This document shows, piece by piece, positions 33,103 through 45,486 of a stretch of DNA of 64,000 nt. Origin of the DNA: Blastococcus aggregatus (GTDB taxonomy: Bacteria > Actinomycetota > Actinomycetes > Mycobacteriales > Geodermatophilaceae); the NCBI RefSeq assembly GCF_900221005.1, contig NZ_OBQI01000001.1, positions 806,001 to 870,000 on the forward strand. Reading direction: 5' to 3'. Numbering within the stretch: the first letter of the stretch is position 1; each line of letters begins with the position of its first letter. Below the pieces are notes generated by a model. It was not told the DNA's origin. It did no database searches and saw only the letters and a list, made by a program, of their open reading frames with translations. The translations under genes were made by a program, and so were the position numbers.

Positions 33103-34911
33103 GTGACTGCCGAGCCCACCGCCCCCGCCCTCTCCCCCGAGGTCACCGCCCGCTGGCAGGCGCGGTTCCGCGCGCCGCGGGTCTCGCTGCCCGACTGGGC
33201 GTTCGACGCCCCGCACCGCAACCTGTACGCCTCCGACCTCAGCGGCGTCATCGAGCAGTACGCGTGGGACCGCTCGACCGGCACCCACCGGCAGGTCACC
33301 GACCGGCCCAACGGGACGCTCATCGGCACGCTCAGCCCTGACGGCGAGACCATCTGGTGGTTCGCCGACACCGACGGCGACGAGTTCGGCGTCTGGATGA
33401 CCCAGCCTTTCGCCGGCGGCGAGGACACCGTCGCCGTCCCCGAGGTCGAGGCGGCCTACCCGGCGGGCCTGGAGATCGGCGACGACGTCGTCGCCATCGG
33501 GCGGTCCACCGACGACGGCAGCGAGCTGTGGCTGTGCCCGCGCGGCGCGGCGCCCCGCGTGGTCTACCGGCACGCCGACCCGGCCTCGGTCGACGCCCTG
33601 ACCCACGACGGCGACCTGCTGGTCGTCTCGCACTCCGAGCACGGCGACCCGCGCTACCCGGCGCTGCGCGTGCTGCGCACGGCCGACACCACCGAGGACG
33701 CGCCGGCCGTCGTCGCGGAGAAGTGGGACGGCGAGGGCCGCGGGCTGCACGCCTCGGAGTTCGCCCCGCTGAGCGGTGACACCCGGCTGCTGGTCGGCCA
33801 CGAGCGGCGCGGCCGCGAGGAGCTGCTGATCTGGGACGTCGCCGCCGACACCGAGACCGAGATCGTGCTCGACCTGCCCGGCGACGTCTCGGCCGGCTGG
33901 TACCCCGACGGCACCGCGCTGCTGGTCGGGCACGACCACGCGGCCCGCACCGAGCTCTACCGCTACGACCTCGCCAGCGGCGCGCTGGAGAAGCTGGACA
34001 CTCCGACCGGCGTCGTCCGCGGGGCCACCGCGCGCCCGGACGGCACCGTGGAGCTGGCCTGGTCCAACGCCGAGCTGCCGCCGGTGATCCGCCGCGCGGA
34101 CGGCCCCGTCGTCCTGTCGGTGAGCGACGAGGAGCCGCCGGCGGCCTATCCGGTCGAGGACCGCTGGGTGGCCGGCCCCGGAGGCGACGTGCACGCGCTG
34201 CTGGTGCGCCCGGCCGGTGAGGGCCCGTACGCGACCGCGTTCCTGGTGCACGGCGGGCCGGAGGCGGCCGACGACGACTCCTACCGCGCGCGCCGGGCGG
34301 CCTACGTGGACGCCGGGTACGCCGTCGTCCACGTGAACTACCGGGGCTCCACCGGCTACGGCTCCACCTGGCGCGACGCCCTCACCGGCCGGCCGGGCCT
34401 CACCGAGCTGGAGGACATCGGCGCGGTCTACGACGCGCTGGTCACCGAGGGGATCGTCGACCCGGCCCGGGCGCTGATCACCGGCGGCTCGTGGGGCGGC
34501 TTCCTCACCCTGCTCGGCCTCGGCACCCAGCCCGAGCGCTGGGCGGCCGGCATCGCCGAGGTACCGGTGGCCGACTACCTGGCCGCCTACGAGGACGAGA
34601 TGGAGGGCCTGCGGGCCTACGACCGCGCGCTGTTCGGCGGGTCACCCGACGAGGTGCGCGACGTCTACGTGCGCTCCTCGCCGATCACCTACGTCGACGC
34701 GGTGACCGCGCCGGTGCTGGTGGTCGCGGGCGCCAACGACCCGCGCTGCCCGATCCGGCAGATCGACAACTACCTGGGTGAGCTGGAGCGGCTCGGCAAG
34801 GACCACGAGGTCTACCGGTTCGACGCCGGCCATGGCTCGCTGGTCATCGAGGAGACCATCCGCCAGGTCGAGGTCGCCTTGGCCTTCGCCCTGGCGCACG
34901 TCAAGCCGTGA
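33103..34911 (+). CDS. S9-family serine peptidase (prolyl oligopeptidase / acylaminoacyl-peptidase type)
   Basis: This is a 602-residue cytosolic peptidase. Residues about 30-340 form a beta-propeller of WD-like blades, many containing PDG turns. The alpha/beta-hydrolase domain follows with the oxyanion region AFLVHGGPEAADDD, the nucleophile in ITGGSWGGFLTLLG, the Asp in VAGANDPRCPI and the His in DAGHGSLVIE. It would cleave short peptides or remove acylated N-terminal residues. GTG at 33103 is the first family-consistent start. It converges with asd and ends 4 bp before a perfect inverted repeat. Confidence 0.9.
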   Translation: MTAEPTAPALSPEVTARWQARFRAPRVSLPDWAFDAPHRNLYASDLSGVIEQYAWDRSTGTHRQVTDRPNGTLIGTLSPDGETIWWFADTDGDEFGVWMTQPFAGGEDTVAVPEVEAAYPAGLEIGDDVVAIGRSTDDGSELWLCPRGAAPRVVYRHADPASVDALTHDGDLLVVSHSEHGDPRYPALRVLRTADTTEDAPAVVAEKWDGEGRGLHASEFAPLSGDTRLLVGHERRGREELLIWDVAADTETEIVLDLPGDVSAGWYPDGTALLVGHDHAARTELYRYDLASGALEKLDTPTGVVRGATARPDGTVELAWSNAELPPVIRRADGPVVLSVSDEEPPAAYPVEDRWVAGPGGDVHALLVRPAGEGPYATAFLVHGGPEAADDDSYRARRAAYVDAGYAVVHVNYRGSTGYGSTWRDALTGRPGLTELEDIGAVYDALVTEGIVDPARALITGGSWGGFLTLLGLGTQPERWAAGIAEVPVADYLAAYEDEMEGLRAYDRALFGGSPDEVRDVYVRSSPITYVDAVTAPVLVVAGANDPRCPIRQIDNYLGELERLGKDHEVYRFDAGHGSLVIEETIRQVEVALAFALAHVKP

Positions 34912-34915
34912 CGAG

Positions 34916-34972
34916 CGGACTTTCTGCACCGAAAGTCCGTCGCCGGGGCGGACTTTCGGTGCAGAAAGTCCG
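34916..34972. repeat. Perfect 24-bp inverted repeat built of nested palindromes
   Basis: Arms 34916-34939 and 34949-34972 are perfect reverse complements separated by 9 bp. Each arm is itself an inverted repeat: CGGACTTTC, six bases, GAAAGTCCG. The DNA can therefore form one 24-bp hairpin or two 9-bp hairpins in tandem. It fills the gap between the convergent S9 peptidase and asd stop codons and probably acts as a bidirectional terminator. It is the only AT-rich-looking motif of its kind here. Confidence 0.85.
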
Positions 34973-37336
<2,364 letters not shown>

Positions 37337-37343
37337 TCAACCG

Positions 37344-38939
37344 GTGGACGACCCCGGCGAGTGGCTGCTGACCTCGGAAGAGCGCGACAACCCCGCAGGT
37401 GGGCTCCCGGCGTGGACGGAGGGGAACCTGGTCCGCCCACTGGTGCACGGAGTCACCTATTTCGACCGGCTGGTCGAGGAGGTCGAGAAGCTGGGCCAGG
37501 GCGACCGCGTGTGGTTCACCGATTGGCGGGGCGATCCCGACGAGCGGCTGCGCCCCGACGGCCCCACGGTGAACGCCCTCTTCAGCGCCGCCTCGCACCG
37601 CGGGGTGGACGTGCGCGGCCTCGTCTGGCGCTCGCACACCGACGCCATGTCCTTCAGCGCCGAGGAGAACCGATCCCTGGACGTGGAGATCGAGGAGGAC
37701 GGCGGCAAGGTCATCCTCGACCAGCGGGTGCGCCGGGTGGGCAGCCACCACCAGAAGATCGTGGTCATCCGCTGCCCGGCGGACCCGTCCCGTGACGTCG
37801 CCTTCGCCGGCGGGATCGATCTGTGCCACAGCCGCCGGGACGACGCCGAGCACGGCGGCGACCCGCAGGCGATCGCCATGTCGGACGCCTATGGCCCCAC
37901 CCCGCCCTGGCACGACGTCCAGGCGGAGATCCGCGGGCCGGCCGTCGCCGTCCTGGAGACCGTGTTCCGCCAGCGGTGGGCCGACCCCACGAACCCGGAC
38001 AGCGGGAATCCCATCTCCTACGTGCTCGACCGCTTGCGGCACGCGCGGCTCGACGCCGATCCGCTGCCGCCGGAGCTGCCGCCGCCGCCTCCCTGCGGCC
38101 CGCACCTGGTGCAGACGCTGCGCAGCTATCCCAAGATCCGGCCGCCGTACGACTTCGCCCCTGACGGCGAGCGCTCGATCGCCCGGGGCTATTCGAAGGC
38201 GGTCGAGCGGGCCCGCAGGCTGATCTACCTGGAGGACCAGTACCTGTGGTCGGCCGAGGTGGCGCAACTCTTCGCGGACGCCCTCGAAGCCAGCCCCGAG
38301 CTGCACCTGGTCGTCGTGGTGCCCCGGCTGCCCGACCAGAGCGGGTCGTTCAACGCGACGCCGCAGTACGTCGGCCGCCGGCAGGCGATCGACCTGTGCA
38401 TCCGCGCCGGCGGGGAGGACCGCGTGCACGTGTTCGACGTGGAGAACCACGAGGGCACGCCCGTCTACGTGCACGCCAAGGTGTGCGCGGTGGACGACGT
38501 GTGGGCGAGCATCGGCAGCGACAACTTCAACCGCCGCTCCTGGACGCACGACAGCGAGCTCTCCACCGCCGTGCTGGACACCACGCGGGACCCGCGCGAG
38601 CCCACCGATCCCGGAGGCGCCGGGGACGGCGCGCGCACCTTCGCGCGGGACCTGCGTCTGGAACTGGCCCGCGAGCACCTGGACCTCGCCCCCGACGGCA
38701 GCGAGGACCACCTGGCGATCGACCCGGAGCGCTTCGTGGCGACGCTCGAGTCGCGCGCGGCGGCCCTGGCGGCATGGCACGACGGCGGCCGGCGCGGCCC
38801 CCGCCCGCCGGGCCGGCTGCGACCGCACCGGCCCGAGAAGCTGTCCCGGCTGACCCGGCTGTGGGCCACCCCGGTCTACCGGCTGCTGGTCGACCCGGAC
38901 GGCCGCCCGCTGCGCCTGCGCCTCAAGAAGCAGTTCTGA
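37344..38939 (+). CDS. Phospholipase D-family protein
   Basis: The 531-residue protein has both HKD catalytic motifs: [13 protein letters not shown] near residue 135 and [20 protein letters not shown] near residue 375. These halves together form one PLD active site that hydrolyses phosphodiesters. There is no signal peptide, so a cytosolic or membrane-surface role is likely; the substrate may be a phospholipid or nucleic acid. The C-terminal 80 residues are rich in Arg and Pro. GTG at 37344 gives the shortest family-consistent start. It is followed by tandem hairpin repeats. Confidence 0.85.
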   Translation: MDDPGEWLLTSEERDNPAGGLPAWTEGNLVRPLVHGVTYFDRLVEEVEKLGQGDRVWFTDWRGDPDERLRPDGPTVNALFSAASHRGVDVRGLVWRSHTDAMSFSAEENRSLDVEIEEDGGKVILDQRVRRVGSHHQKIVVIRCPADPSRDVAFAGGIDLCHSRRDDAEHGGDPQAIAMSDAYGPTPPWHDVQAEIRGPAVAVLETVFRQRWADPTNPDSGNPISYVLDRLRHARLDADPLPPELPPPPPCGPHLVQTLRSYPKIRPPYDFAPDGERSIARGYSKAVERARRLIYLEDQYLWSAEVAQLFADALEASPELHLVVVVPRLPDQSGSFNATPQYVGRRQAIDLCIRAGGEDRVHVFDVENHEGTPVYVHAKVCAVDDVWASIGSDNFNRRSWTHDSELSTAVLDTTRDPREPTDPGGAGDGARTFARDLRLELAREHLDLAPDGSEDHLAIDPERFVATLESRAAALAAWHDGGRRGPRPPGRLRPHRPEKLSRLTRLWATPVYRLLVDPDGRPLRLRLKKQF

Positions 38940-38988
38940 GACTGCTCCCCGCACCTGCCCCGAGTCCTCCAGGACTTGTCCCCAGCAC

Positions 38989-39155
38989 AGTCGGGCTCTG
39001 CCCCGCCGTGGTGGGCAGAGCCCTAGCGCCGGGCAAGCGACCTTTCGCGAACAGTCGGCCTCTGCCCCGCCGTGGTGGGCAGAGCCCTAGCGCCGGGCAA
39101 GCGACCTTTCGCGAATAGTCGGCCTCTGCCCCGCGCCTGTGGGCAGAGGCCGACT
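38989..39155. repeat. 64-bp tandem repeat carrying stem-loops (2.6 copies)
   Basis: Copies at 38989-39052 and 39053-39116 differ at only 2 of 64 bases; a partial third begins at 39117. Each contains a hairpin in which CTGCCC pairs with GGGCAG: 11 bp in copy 1 (38993-39003 with 39013-39023), the same with one mismatch in copy 2, and a perfect 15-bp stem in copy 3 (39117-39131 with 39141-39155). Between hairpins runs a fixed spacer, TAGCGCCGGGCAAGCGACC. The unit sits between the PLD-like gene and an XRE regulator, in the largest gene-free gap here. It could terminate transcription, but the repeated spacer is not needed for that. Confidence 0.85.
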
Positions 39156-39212
39156 GTCCACAGAACTGTTCTGCGACCACTCCCGACCCGGTTCCAGCGG
39201 CAGGCTCGGAGC

Positions 39213-39866
39213 GTGCCCGGGGACCAGCGCAACGTCAGTGTCGACGTGACGGGTCTCGTGCGCCGGATCCGACGGATCGCCGACCTCTCGCAGCGTGAGC
39301 TGGCTGCCCGGCTGCAGCTGTCGAAGTCGACCGTCGCGGCGATCGAGGCGGGCACGCGCAGCGTCGACGTACGCCTGCTCGCCGAGGCCGCCGCCCTGGC
39401 CGGGCTCCGCCTGGCTCTGCTCGACGCGCACGGCGTCGAGGTGCAGGGCATGCACCCCGGCGCCGTGCGCGACCGCGGTGGGCGGCGGTTCCCGGCGCAC
39501 CTGGACACCGTGCTGAGCGAGGAGCGCTCGTCCCGCTGGGAGCACCGTCCGCGCCTCCGCCAGCCCAGCTACACGTTCGACCGGCGCTCGCCATGGGACG
39601 ACGCCGACGGGCGGGCCGCGGACCGGCCCGACGACCACCTGCTCCCGCAGCCGGGCGACGCCCCGGAGGAGCGGCGGGCGGCCCGCCGGGCCGAGGCACG
39701 GCAGCGTCGGCTGGAGGAGTGGGAGCGGCGGCGCGCGGCCGGCGATCTACCGGCACCTGAGAACACCTTCAGCTGCGCCTGCCCGCCGGCCTGCGACGAG
39801 CTCGACGACTGGTCCGGCCGGCCCGTCCACGTGGAGGACTGCCCGTGTTCCTGCGACCTGGGCTGA
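39213..39866 (+). CDS. XRE-family regulator with C-terminal Cys cluster
   Basis: The 217-residue protein has an N-terminal helix-turn-helix (LSQRELAARLQLSKSTVAAI near residues 25-45), a charged Arg/Glu-rich middle likely to form a coiled coil (RRAARRAEARQRRLEEWERR), and a C-terminal segment with six Cys in CACPPAC and CPCSC that could bind zinc or sense redox. The target is unknown. The start is taken as GTG at 39213, although the nearest ribosome-binding site (CGGAG) is very close to it; a GTG further in is possible. It ends 20 bp before the leuA leader. Confidence 0.8.
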   Translation: MPGDQRNVSVDVTGLVRRIRRIADLSQRELAARLQLSKSTVAAIEAGTRSVDVRLLAEAAALAGLRLALLDAHGVEVQGMHPGAVRDRGGRRFPAHLDTVLSEERSSRWEHRPRLRQPSYTFDRRSPWDDADGRAADRPDDHLLPQPGDAPEERRAARRAEARQRRLEEWERRRAAGDLPAPENTFSCACPPACDELDDWSGRPVHVEDCPCSCDLG

Positions 39867-39874
39867 GGCGCTGC

Positions 39875-39880
39875 TACCGT
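39875..39880 (+). promoter_or_regulatory. -10 box TACCGT of the leuA transcript
   Basis: Six bases upstream of the leader-peptide GTG at 39887, so the leader is translated from the transcript's first codon. Confidence 0.65.
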
Positions 39881-39886
39881 GGACCC

Positions 39887-39934
39887 GTGCGCGGCAGCCT
39901 CCTGCTTACCCGCCGCGGCGAGGCCCTCTCCTAG
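39887..39934 (+). CDS. leuL: leuA leader peptide
   Basis: The 15-residue peptide VRGSLLLTRRGEALS contains three consecutive Leu codons (CTC CTG CTT) plus a fourth (CTC), ending in TAG. It begins at the presumed transcript start and lies 104 bp upstream of leuA. Ribosome stalling at the Leu codons when leucyl-tRNA is scarce would change folding of the following hairpin, as in known actinobacterial leuA attenuation. Confidence 0.85.
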   Translation: MRGSLLLTRRGEALS

Positions 39935-39953
39935 GTCGGCCCCCTCGCCGCGG
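39913..39953 (+). promoter_or_regulatory. Attenuator hairpin in the leuA leader
   Basis: Arms CCGCGGCGAGG (39913-39923) and CCTCGCCGCGG (39943-39953) pair perfectly over 11 bp with a 19-nt loop that contains the leader stop codon. The 5' arm overlaps the last codons of the leader peptide, so ribosome position would decide whether it forms. No T-tract follows. Confidence 0.7.
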
Positions 39954-39966
39954 TGTCCAGCCGTGA

Positions 39967-41772
<1,806 letters not shown>

Positions 41773-41778
41773 GAACGC

Positions 41779-41819
41779 CGAGGGGCGCTCCCGCTCACGA
41801 CGACGGGAGCGTCCCCTCG
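41779..41819. terminator. Bidirectional terminator between leuA and the Mrp operon
   Basis: Arms of 15 and 16 bases (41779-41793 and 41804-41819) pair over 15 bp with one bulge. The MnhG stop codon (41795-41797) lies in the loop. Confidence 0.7.
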
Positions 41820-42244
41820 TCGCGACGGTTCTCCAGCAGCGCCGTCGCCGGCTCCTCCGGAGGCGCGTCGGCCGGCTCGTCCCCGCGGTAGAGCCGGTCG
41901 GCCGCCTCCCCGGTGCGCAGCTCGTCGACCAGCAGGCGGTCGCGGCGCACGTGCCGGCGGCGGTAGGCGACGCGGCTGATCATGTGCGCGCTCACCGGCG
42001 CGGTCAGCATCTGGAAGACCGCGACCAGCAGCAGCATCCAGGTCGCCGACCAGCCCTGCAGCCGGAACGCCGCCCCGATCATGATCAGCAGGACACCGAG
42101 CACCTGCGGCTTGGTGCCGGCGTGCATCCGGGTCAGGACGTCGGGGAAGCGCACCAGCCCCAGCCCCGCGGTGAGGCACAGGAACGCCCCCAGGAGCAGC
42201 AGCACGACGGCGACGACGTCGGTCACGGACTGCACGTCGCTCAC
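41795..42244 (-). CDS. mnhG: Na+/H+ antiporter subunit G
   Basis: The 149-residue membrane protein has three transmembrane helices with the MnhG/PhaG signature GLVRFPDVLTRMHAGTKPQV. It is the last gene of the Mrp operon. The C-terminal 40 residues are polar and Glu-rich, longer than usual. GTG at 42244 overlaps the mnhF stop by 4 bp. Confidence 0.92.
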   Translation of the reverse strand: MSDVQSVTDVVAVVLLLLGAFLCLTAGLGLVRFPDVLTRMHAGTKPQVLGVLLIMIGAAFRLQGWSATWMLLLVAVFQMLTAPVSAHMISRVAYRRRHVRRDRLLVDELRTGEAADRLYRGDEPADAPPEEPATALLENRRDEGTLPSS

Positions 42245-42582
42245 CGGTCCACCTCCAGGCTCCGGGCGGTGCGCTCCTCGGCCGCTTCGGGCAGGCCGAC
42301 GTCCTGGCCGTCACCCGTCGACGCGATCAGCATGCCGCCGATGTACCGGGCCACCGACACCGAGCCGACGAACGCGAGCAACGAGACCACCACGAGCACG
42401 GGGACCACCGTCGGGTCCCGCTGCAGCCCGGCGTGGACCGCGAGCCCGGCCGCGATGATCACCAGCAGCGTGTCCGTGGCCACCACCCGGTCGAGCAGGG
42501 ACGGCCCCAGCCCGAGGCGGACCAGCGCGAGGAGCGCACCGGTGCCGAGCAGGCCGTAGGCCAGCCAGGAGACGACCGTCAT
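42241..42582 (-). CDS. mnhF: Na+/H+ antiporter subunit F
   Basis: The 113-residue protein has three helices with GPSLLDRVVATDTLLVIIAA, the MnhF/PhaF core motif with the conserved Asp and Arg. It forms part of the Mrp complex that exchanges sodium for protons. Its start overlaps the mnhE stop by 4 bp. Confidence 0.92.
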   Translation of the reverse strand: MTVVSWLAYGLLGTGALLALVRLGLGPSLLDRVVATDTLLVIIAAGLAVHAGLQRDPTVVPVLVVVSLLAFVGSVSVARYIGGMLIASTGDGQDVGLPEAAEERTARSLEVDR

Positions 42583-43181
42583 GGCGTCCTCCTCCCCTCG
42601 CCTGCGATCTCGGTCCCGGGCGGGGTCCCGAGCGCGGCGATCTCGTCCGGCGAACCGAAGGCACGCACCACGCGCTCCTCCTCGGCCAGCACCGCGTCGC
42701 GCTGCTGCTCCACGTCGGCCTGGTCCCGCACGTGCAGGATGTGCAGCGCGATCGTGCGGCGCTCGCGATCCAGGTCGATGACCATCGACCCGGGCACGAG
42801 CGTCAGCGACTCGGACAGGATCGTCAGCAGCAGGTCCGAGTCGGTGCGCAGCTGCACGGTGATGATCGCGCTGCGGTCGATGCCGGCCGGGCGCACGGTC
42901 TGCCAGGCCACCAGGGCGCCGGAGCTGATCAGGTCGACCACGAAGTGCCCCAGGAAGCGCAGCAGGGCCACCGGCCGCAGGCGGGCACCGCCGACGACGG
43001 GCGGCAGGGGCAGCAGCAGCGTGACGCCGAGGGCGACGGCGACACCACTGAGCAGGTTGGCCCACGACCACGTGCCCCAGAGCAGGTTCCAGACCAGCAC
43101 GAGCCACAGCAGCAACGGCATCTGGTGCCGCAACCGGTGGGCGGTGCTCGGACCCACCTCGGCGATGACCCCGGCGCTCAC
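42579..43181 (-). CDS. mnhE: Na+/H+ antiporter subunit E
   Basis: The 200-residue protein has two or three helices and the MnhE cytosolic domain with RPAGIDRSAIITVQL and SLTLVPGSMVIDLD. The last 30 residues are a polar extension. GTG at 43181 overlaps the mnhD stop by 4 bp. Confidence 0.92.
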   Translation of the reverse strand: MSAGVIAEVGPSTAHRLRHQMPLLLWLVLVWNLLWGTWSWANLLSGVAVALGVTLLLPLPPVVGGARLRPVALLRFLGHFVVDLISSGALVAWQTVRPAGIDRSAIITVQLRTDSDLLLTILSESLTLVPGSMVIDLDRERRTIALHILHVRDQADVEQQRDAVLAEEERVVRAFGSPDEIAALGTPPGTEIAGEGRRTP

Positions 43182-44965
43182 TGCGGGTCCTCCGTGCCGA
43201 AGACCGCGGAGATGTAGGGCGCGCGGTCGAGCAGGTCCCCGGCCGCACGGTCCGCCACGGCGTAGAGCGGACCGGCCACGACGGTGAGCCCCACGGTCAC
43301 GACGACCATCGCCGCCGTCGCCCCGACCATCACCCGGGGCAGCGGTTCCAGCGGCCGATCGCGACCCTGGTCCTGCTCGTCGCCGAGACCGTCCGTGGCG
43401 GGGGTGGACGCGGTGGCCACGGCGGTGTGCCGCTTCCAGGCGGCCCGCCGGGCGGCCTGCCGCCCACCGGAGGTCGGCGTCGACGAGGCCCCGACCAGGT
43501 CGTCGGCGTCCTCGTCGGCACCGGGCTCGGCGACGTCGTCGGTGTCCGCCGCACCCGGCGCGTCGGCGGCCACCTCCGCCGGCGTGATCTCGGGACCGGC
43601 GTCCTCCGCGGCGGCGTCCGAGGTGTCGCCCTCGGGGGCCTGCGCCGGCGGCCGCCAGAACGCGCGGTTCCACACCCGGGAGATGGCCAGCAGGGTGAGC
43701 AGGCTCGTCACGGCCCCGCCCGCCACCAGCACGACCGGCAGCCATCCGCCGTCGGCCACCCCGGCCTGCATCAGCCCGAGCTTGCCGATGAACCCGGAGA
43801 ACGGCGGGATGCCCGCGAGGTTCATGGCCGGGACGAAGTAGAGGATCGCCAGCACCGGTGAGGCCATGGCCAGCCCACCGAGCCGGTCGACCGACGTCGA
43901 GCCCCCCTGGCGTTCCACCAGGCCGGCGACGAGGAAGAGCGTCGTCTGGATGGCGATGTGGTGGACGACGTAGAAGATCGCCCCGGCCAGGCCCGCCTGC
44001 GAGGCGAGTGAGATCCCGAAGATCATGTAGCCGATGTGGCTGACCAGGGTGAACGAGAGGATCCGCCGGATGTCGGTCTGCGCGACCGCGCCGAGGATGC
44101 CGACGACCATCGTCGCCAGCGCCGCCCACATGAGCACGTGGTCCAGCGCGCCCCCGGGGAACAGCAGGGTCTGGGTGCGGATGACCGCGTAGACGCCGAC
44201 CTTGGTGAGCAGCCCGGCGAACACCGCGGTGACCGGGGCCGGCGCGGTCGGGTAGCTGTCGGGCAGCCAGGCCGACAGCGGGAACACCGCCGCCTTGATG
44301 CAGAACGCGATGAGCAGCATCGACTGCAGCAGCAGCTGGGTGCCGTCCGGCAGGTCCTGGAGCCGGACCGCCAGCTGGGCCAGGTTCACCGTGCCGGTCG
44401 CCCCGTACACCAGCGCGATCGCGGCCAGGAAGAGCAGCGAGCTGAGCAGGCTCACGATGATGTAGGTGATGCCCGCGCGGATCCGGGGTGCGGATCCGCC
44501 CAGGGTCAGCAGCACGTAGCTCGCGGTCAGCAGGATCTCGAAGCCGACGTAGAGGTTGAACAGGTCCCCGGCCAGGAACGCGTTGGCCACGCCGGCGATG
44601 AGCACGAGAAACGTCGGGTGGAAGATCGACAGCGGTGTCTCCTCGTCCCCGTCGGCGGCACCCTGGCCGACCGCGAAGACGAGCACGCCCAGCGCCACCG
44701 TCGCGGCGACGACGAGCATGAGCGCCGACAACCGGTCGACGACGAGCACGATGCCCAGCGGGACCGGCCACCCGCCCACCGAGACCGACGCGGCCCCGTC
44801 GCTGTCGGCGAGCACGAGCAGCGCGACCGACACCGCGAGCACCGCGGCCAGCACCAGGATGCTGAGCGTGCGCTGCGTCCCGGGATGACGGCCGCCGATC
44901 AGCAGTGCCGCAGCGGCGCCGAGCAGCGGCAGCAGCACCGGCAGCGGGGTGAGGACGCTGATCAC
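43178..44965 (-). CDS. mnhD: Na+/H+ antiporter subunit D with acidic insertion
   Basis: This 595-residue polytopic subunit belongs to the NuoN/MrpD family. The proton-channel residues are present: Glu in YVGFEILLTASYVLL and Lys in AFCIKAAVFPLSAWLPD and LLTKVGVYAVIR. It is about 100 residues longer than a typical MrpD, mainly because of a cytosolic loop at about residues 430-535 that is rich in Asp, Glu and Ala and then in Arg/Lys. GTG at 44965 overlaps the mnhC stop by 4 bp. Confidence 0.94.
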   Translation of the reverse strand: MISVLTPLPVLLPLLGAAAALLIGGRHPGTQRTLSILVLAAVLAVSVALLVLADSDGAASVSVGGWPVPLGIVLVVDRLSALMLVVAATVALGVLVFAVGQGAADGDEETPLSIFHPTFLVLIAGVANAFLAGDLFNLYVGFEILLTASYVLLTLGGSAPRIRAGITYIIVSLLSSLLFLAAIALVYGATGTVNLAQLAVRLQDLPDGTQLLLQSMLLIAFCIKAAVFPLSAWLPDSYPTAPAPVTAVFAGLLTKVGVYAVIRTQTLLFPGGALDHVLMWAALATMVVGILGAVAQTDIRRILSFTLVSHIGYMIFGISLASQAGLAGAIFYVVHHIAIQTTLFLVAGLVERQGGSTSVDRLGGLAMASPVLAILYFVPAMNLAGIPPFSGFIGKLGLMQAGVADGGWLPVVLVAGGAVTSLLTLLAISRVWNRAFWRPPAQAPEGDTSDAAAEDAGPEITPAEVAADAPGAADTDDVAEPGADEDADDLVGASSTPTSGGRQAARRAAWKRHTAVATASTPATDGLGDEQDQGRDRPLEPLPRVMVGATAAMVVVTVGLTVVAGPLYAVADRAAGDLLDRAPYISAVFGTEDPQ

Positions 44966-45486
44966 CGGTCGCTCCGCCGCGTCGGGGGGAGGTCGACGTC
45001 GTCGGAGGGGATGTCCGCGTAGTCCCGCGCCAGAGCACGCTCCACTTCCTCGTCCGACAGGGTGTCGGCGTGCATGGCGGGCCGGTCCTCCGGCGCCAGG
45101 TCGTCCGGGTCGATCTCGTCGGCGTCGGTGGCGGACCGGCGCGCGATGCGGCGGTCCTCCTCGTCCACGCCGACGACCTCCTGCCGCACCAGCCGCCAGG
45201 ACCGGTAGATGAGCGCCAGCAGGAAGGCGGCGATCCCGAACGTGATCACGATGGCCGTGAGGATCAGCGCCTGCGGCAGGGGGTCGCTCATCTCCTCCGG
45301 CTCGGCGTATCCCAGGATCGGGGCGAGCCCCGCCGGTCCGCCCGAGGACAGCAGGAGCAGGTTGGTCGCGTTGCCCAGCAGCAGGAAGCCGAGGAGCACG
45401 CGGGTGAGGCTGCGGTCGAGCAGCAGGTAGACCCCGGCCGCGTACAGGCCGCCGATGATCACGGGCAGGACCACGGTGGGGGTCAT
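44962..45486 (-). CDS. mnhC: Na+/H+ antiporter subunit C with acidic tail
   Basis: This NuoK-like subunit has 174 residues. The first 100 form three helices with the conserved GNATNLLLLSSGG and DPLPQALILTAIVITFG. The remaining 75 are a charged cytosolic tail rich in Asp and Glu that is absent from typical 110-120 residue MrpC proteins. ATG at 45486 overlaps the mnhA stop by 4 bp. Confidence 0.94.
   Translation of the reverse strand: MTPTVVLPVIIGGLYAAGVYLLLDRSLTRVLLGFLLLGNATNLLLLSSGGPAGLAPILGYAEPEEMSDPLPQALILTAIVITFGIAAFLLALIYRSWRLVRQEVVGVDEEDRRIARRSATDADEIDPDDLAPEDRPAMHADTLSDEEVERALARDYADIPSDDVDLPPTRRSDR

Noticed and set aside
38923-39180. Minus-strand frame across the hairpin repeats
   Set aside because: Its peptide simply repeats the 64-bp DNA unit and includes hairpin sequence; no ribosome-binding site or family similarity is seen.
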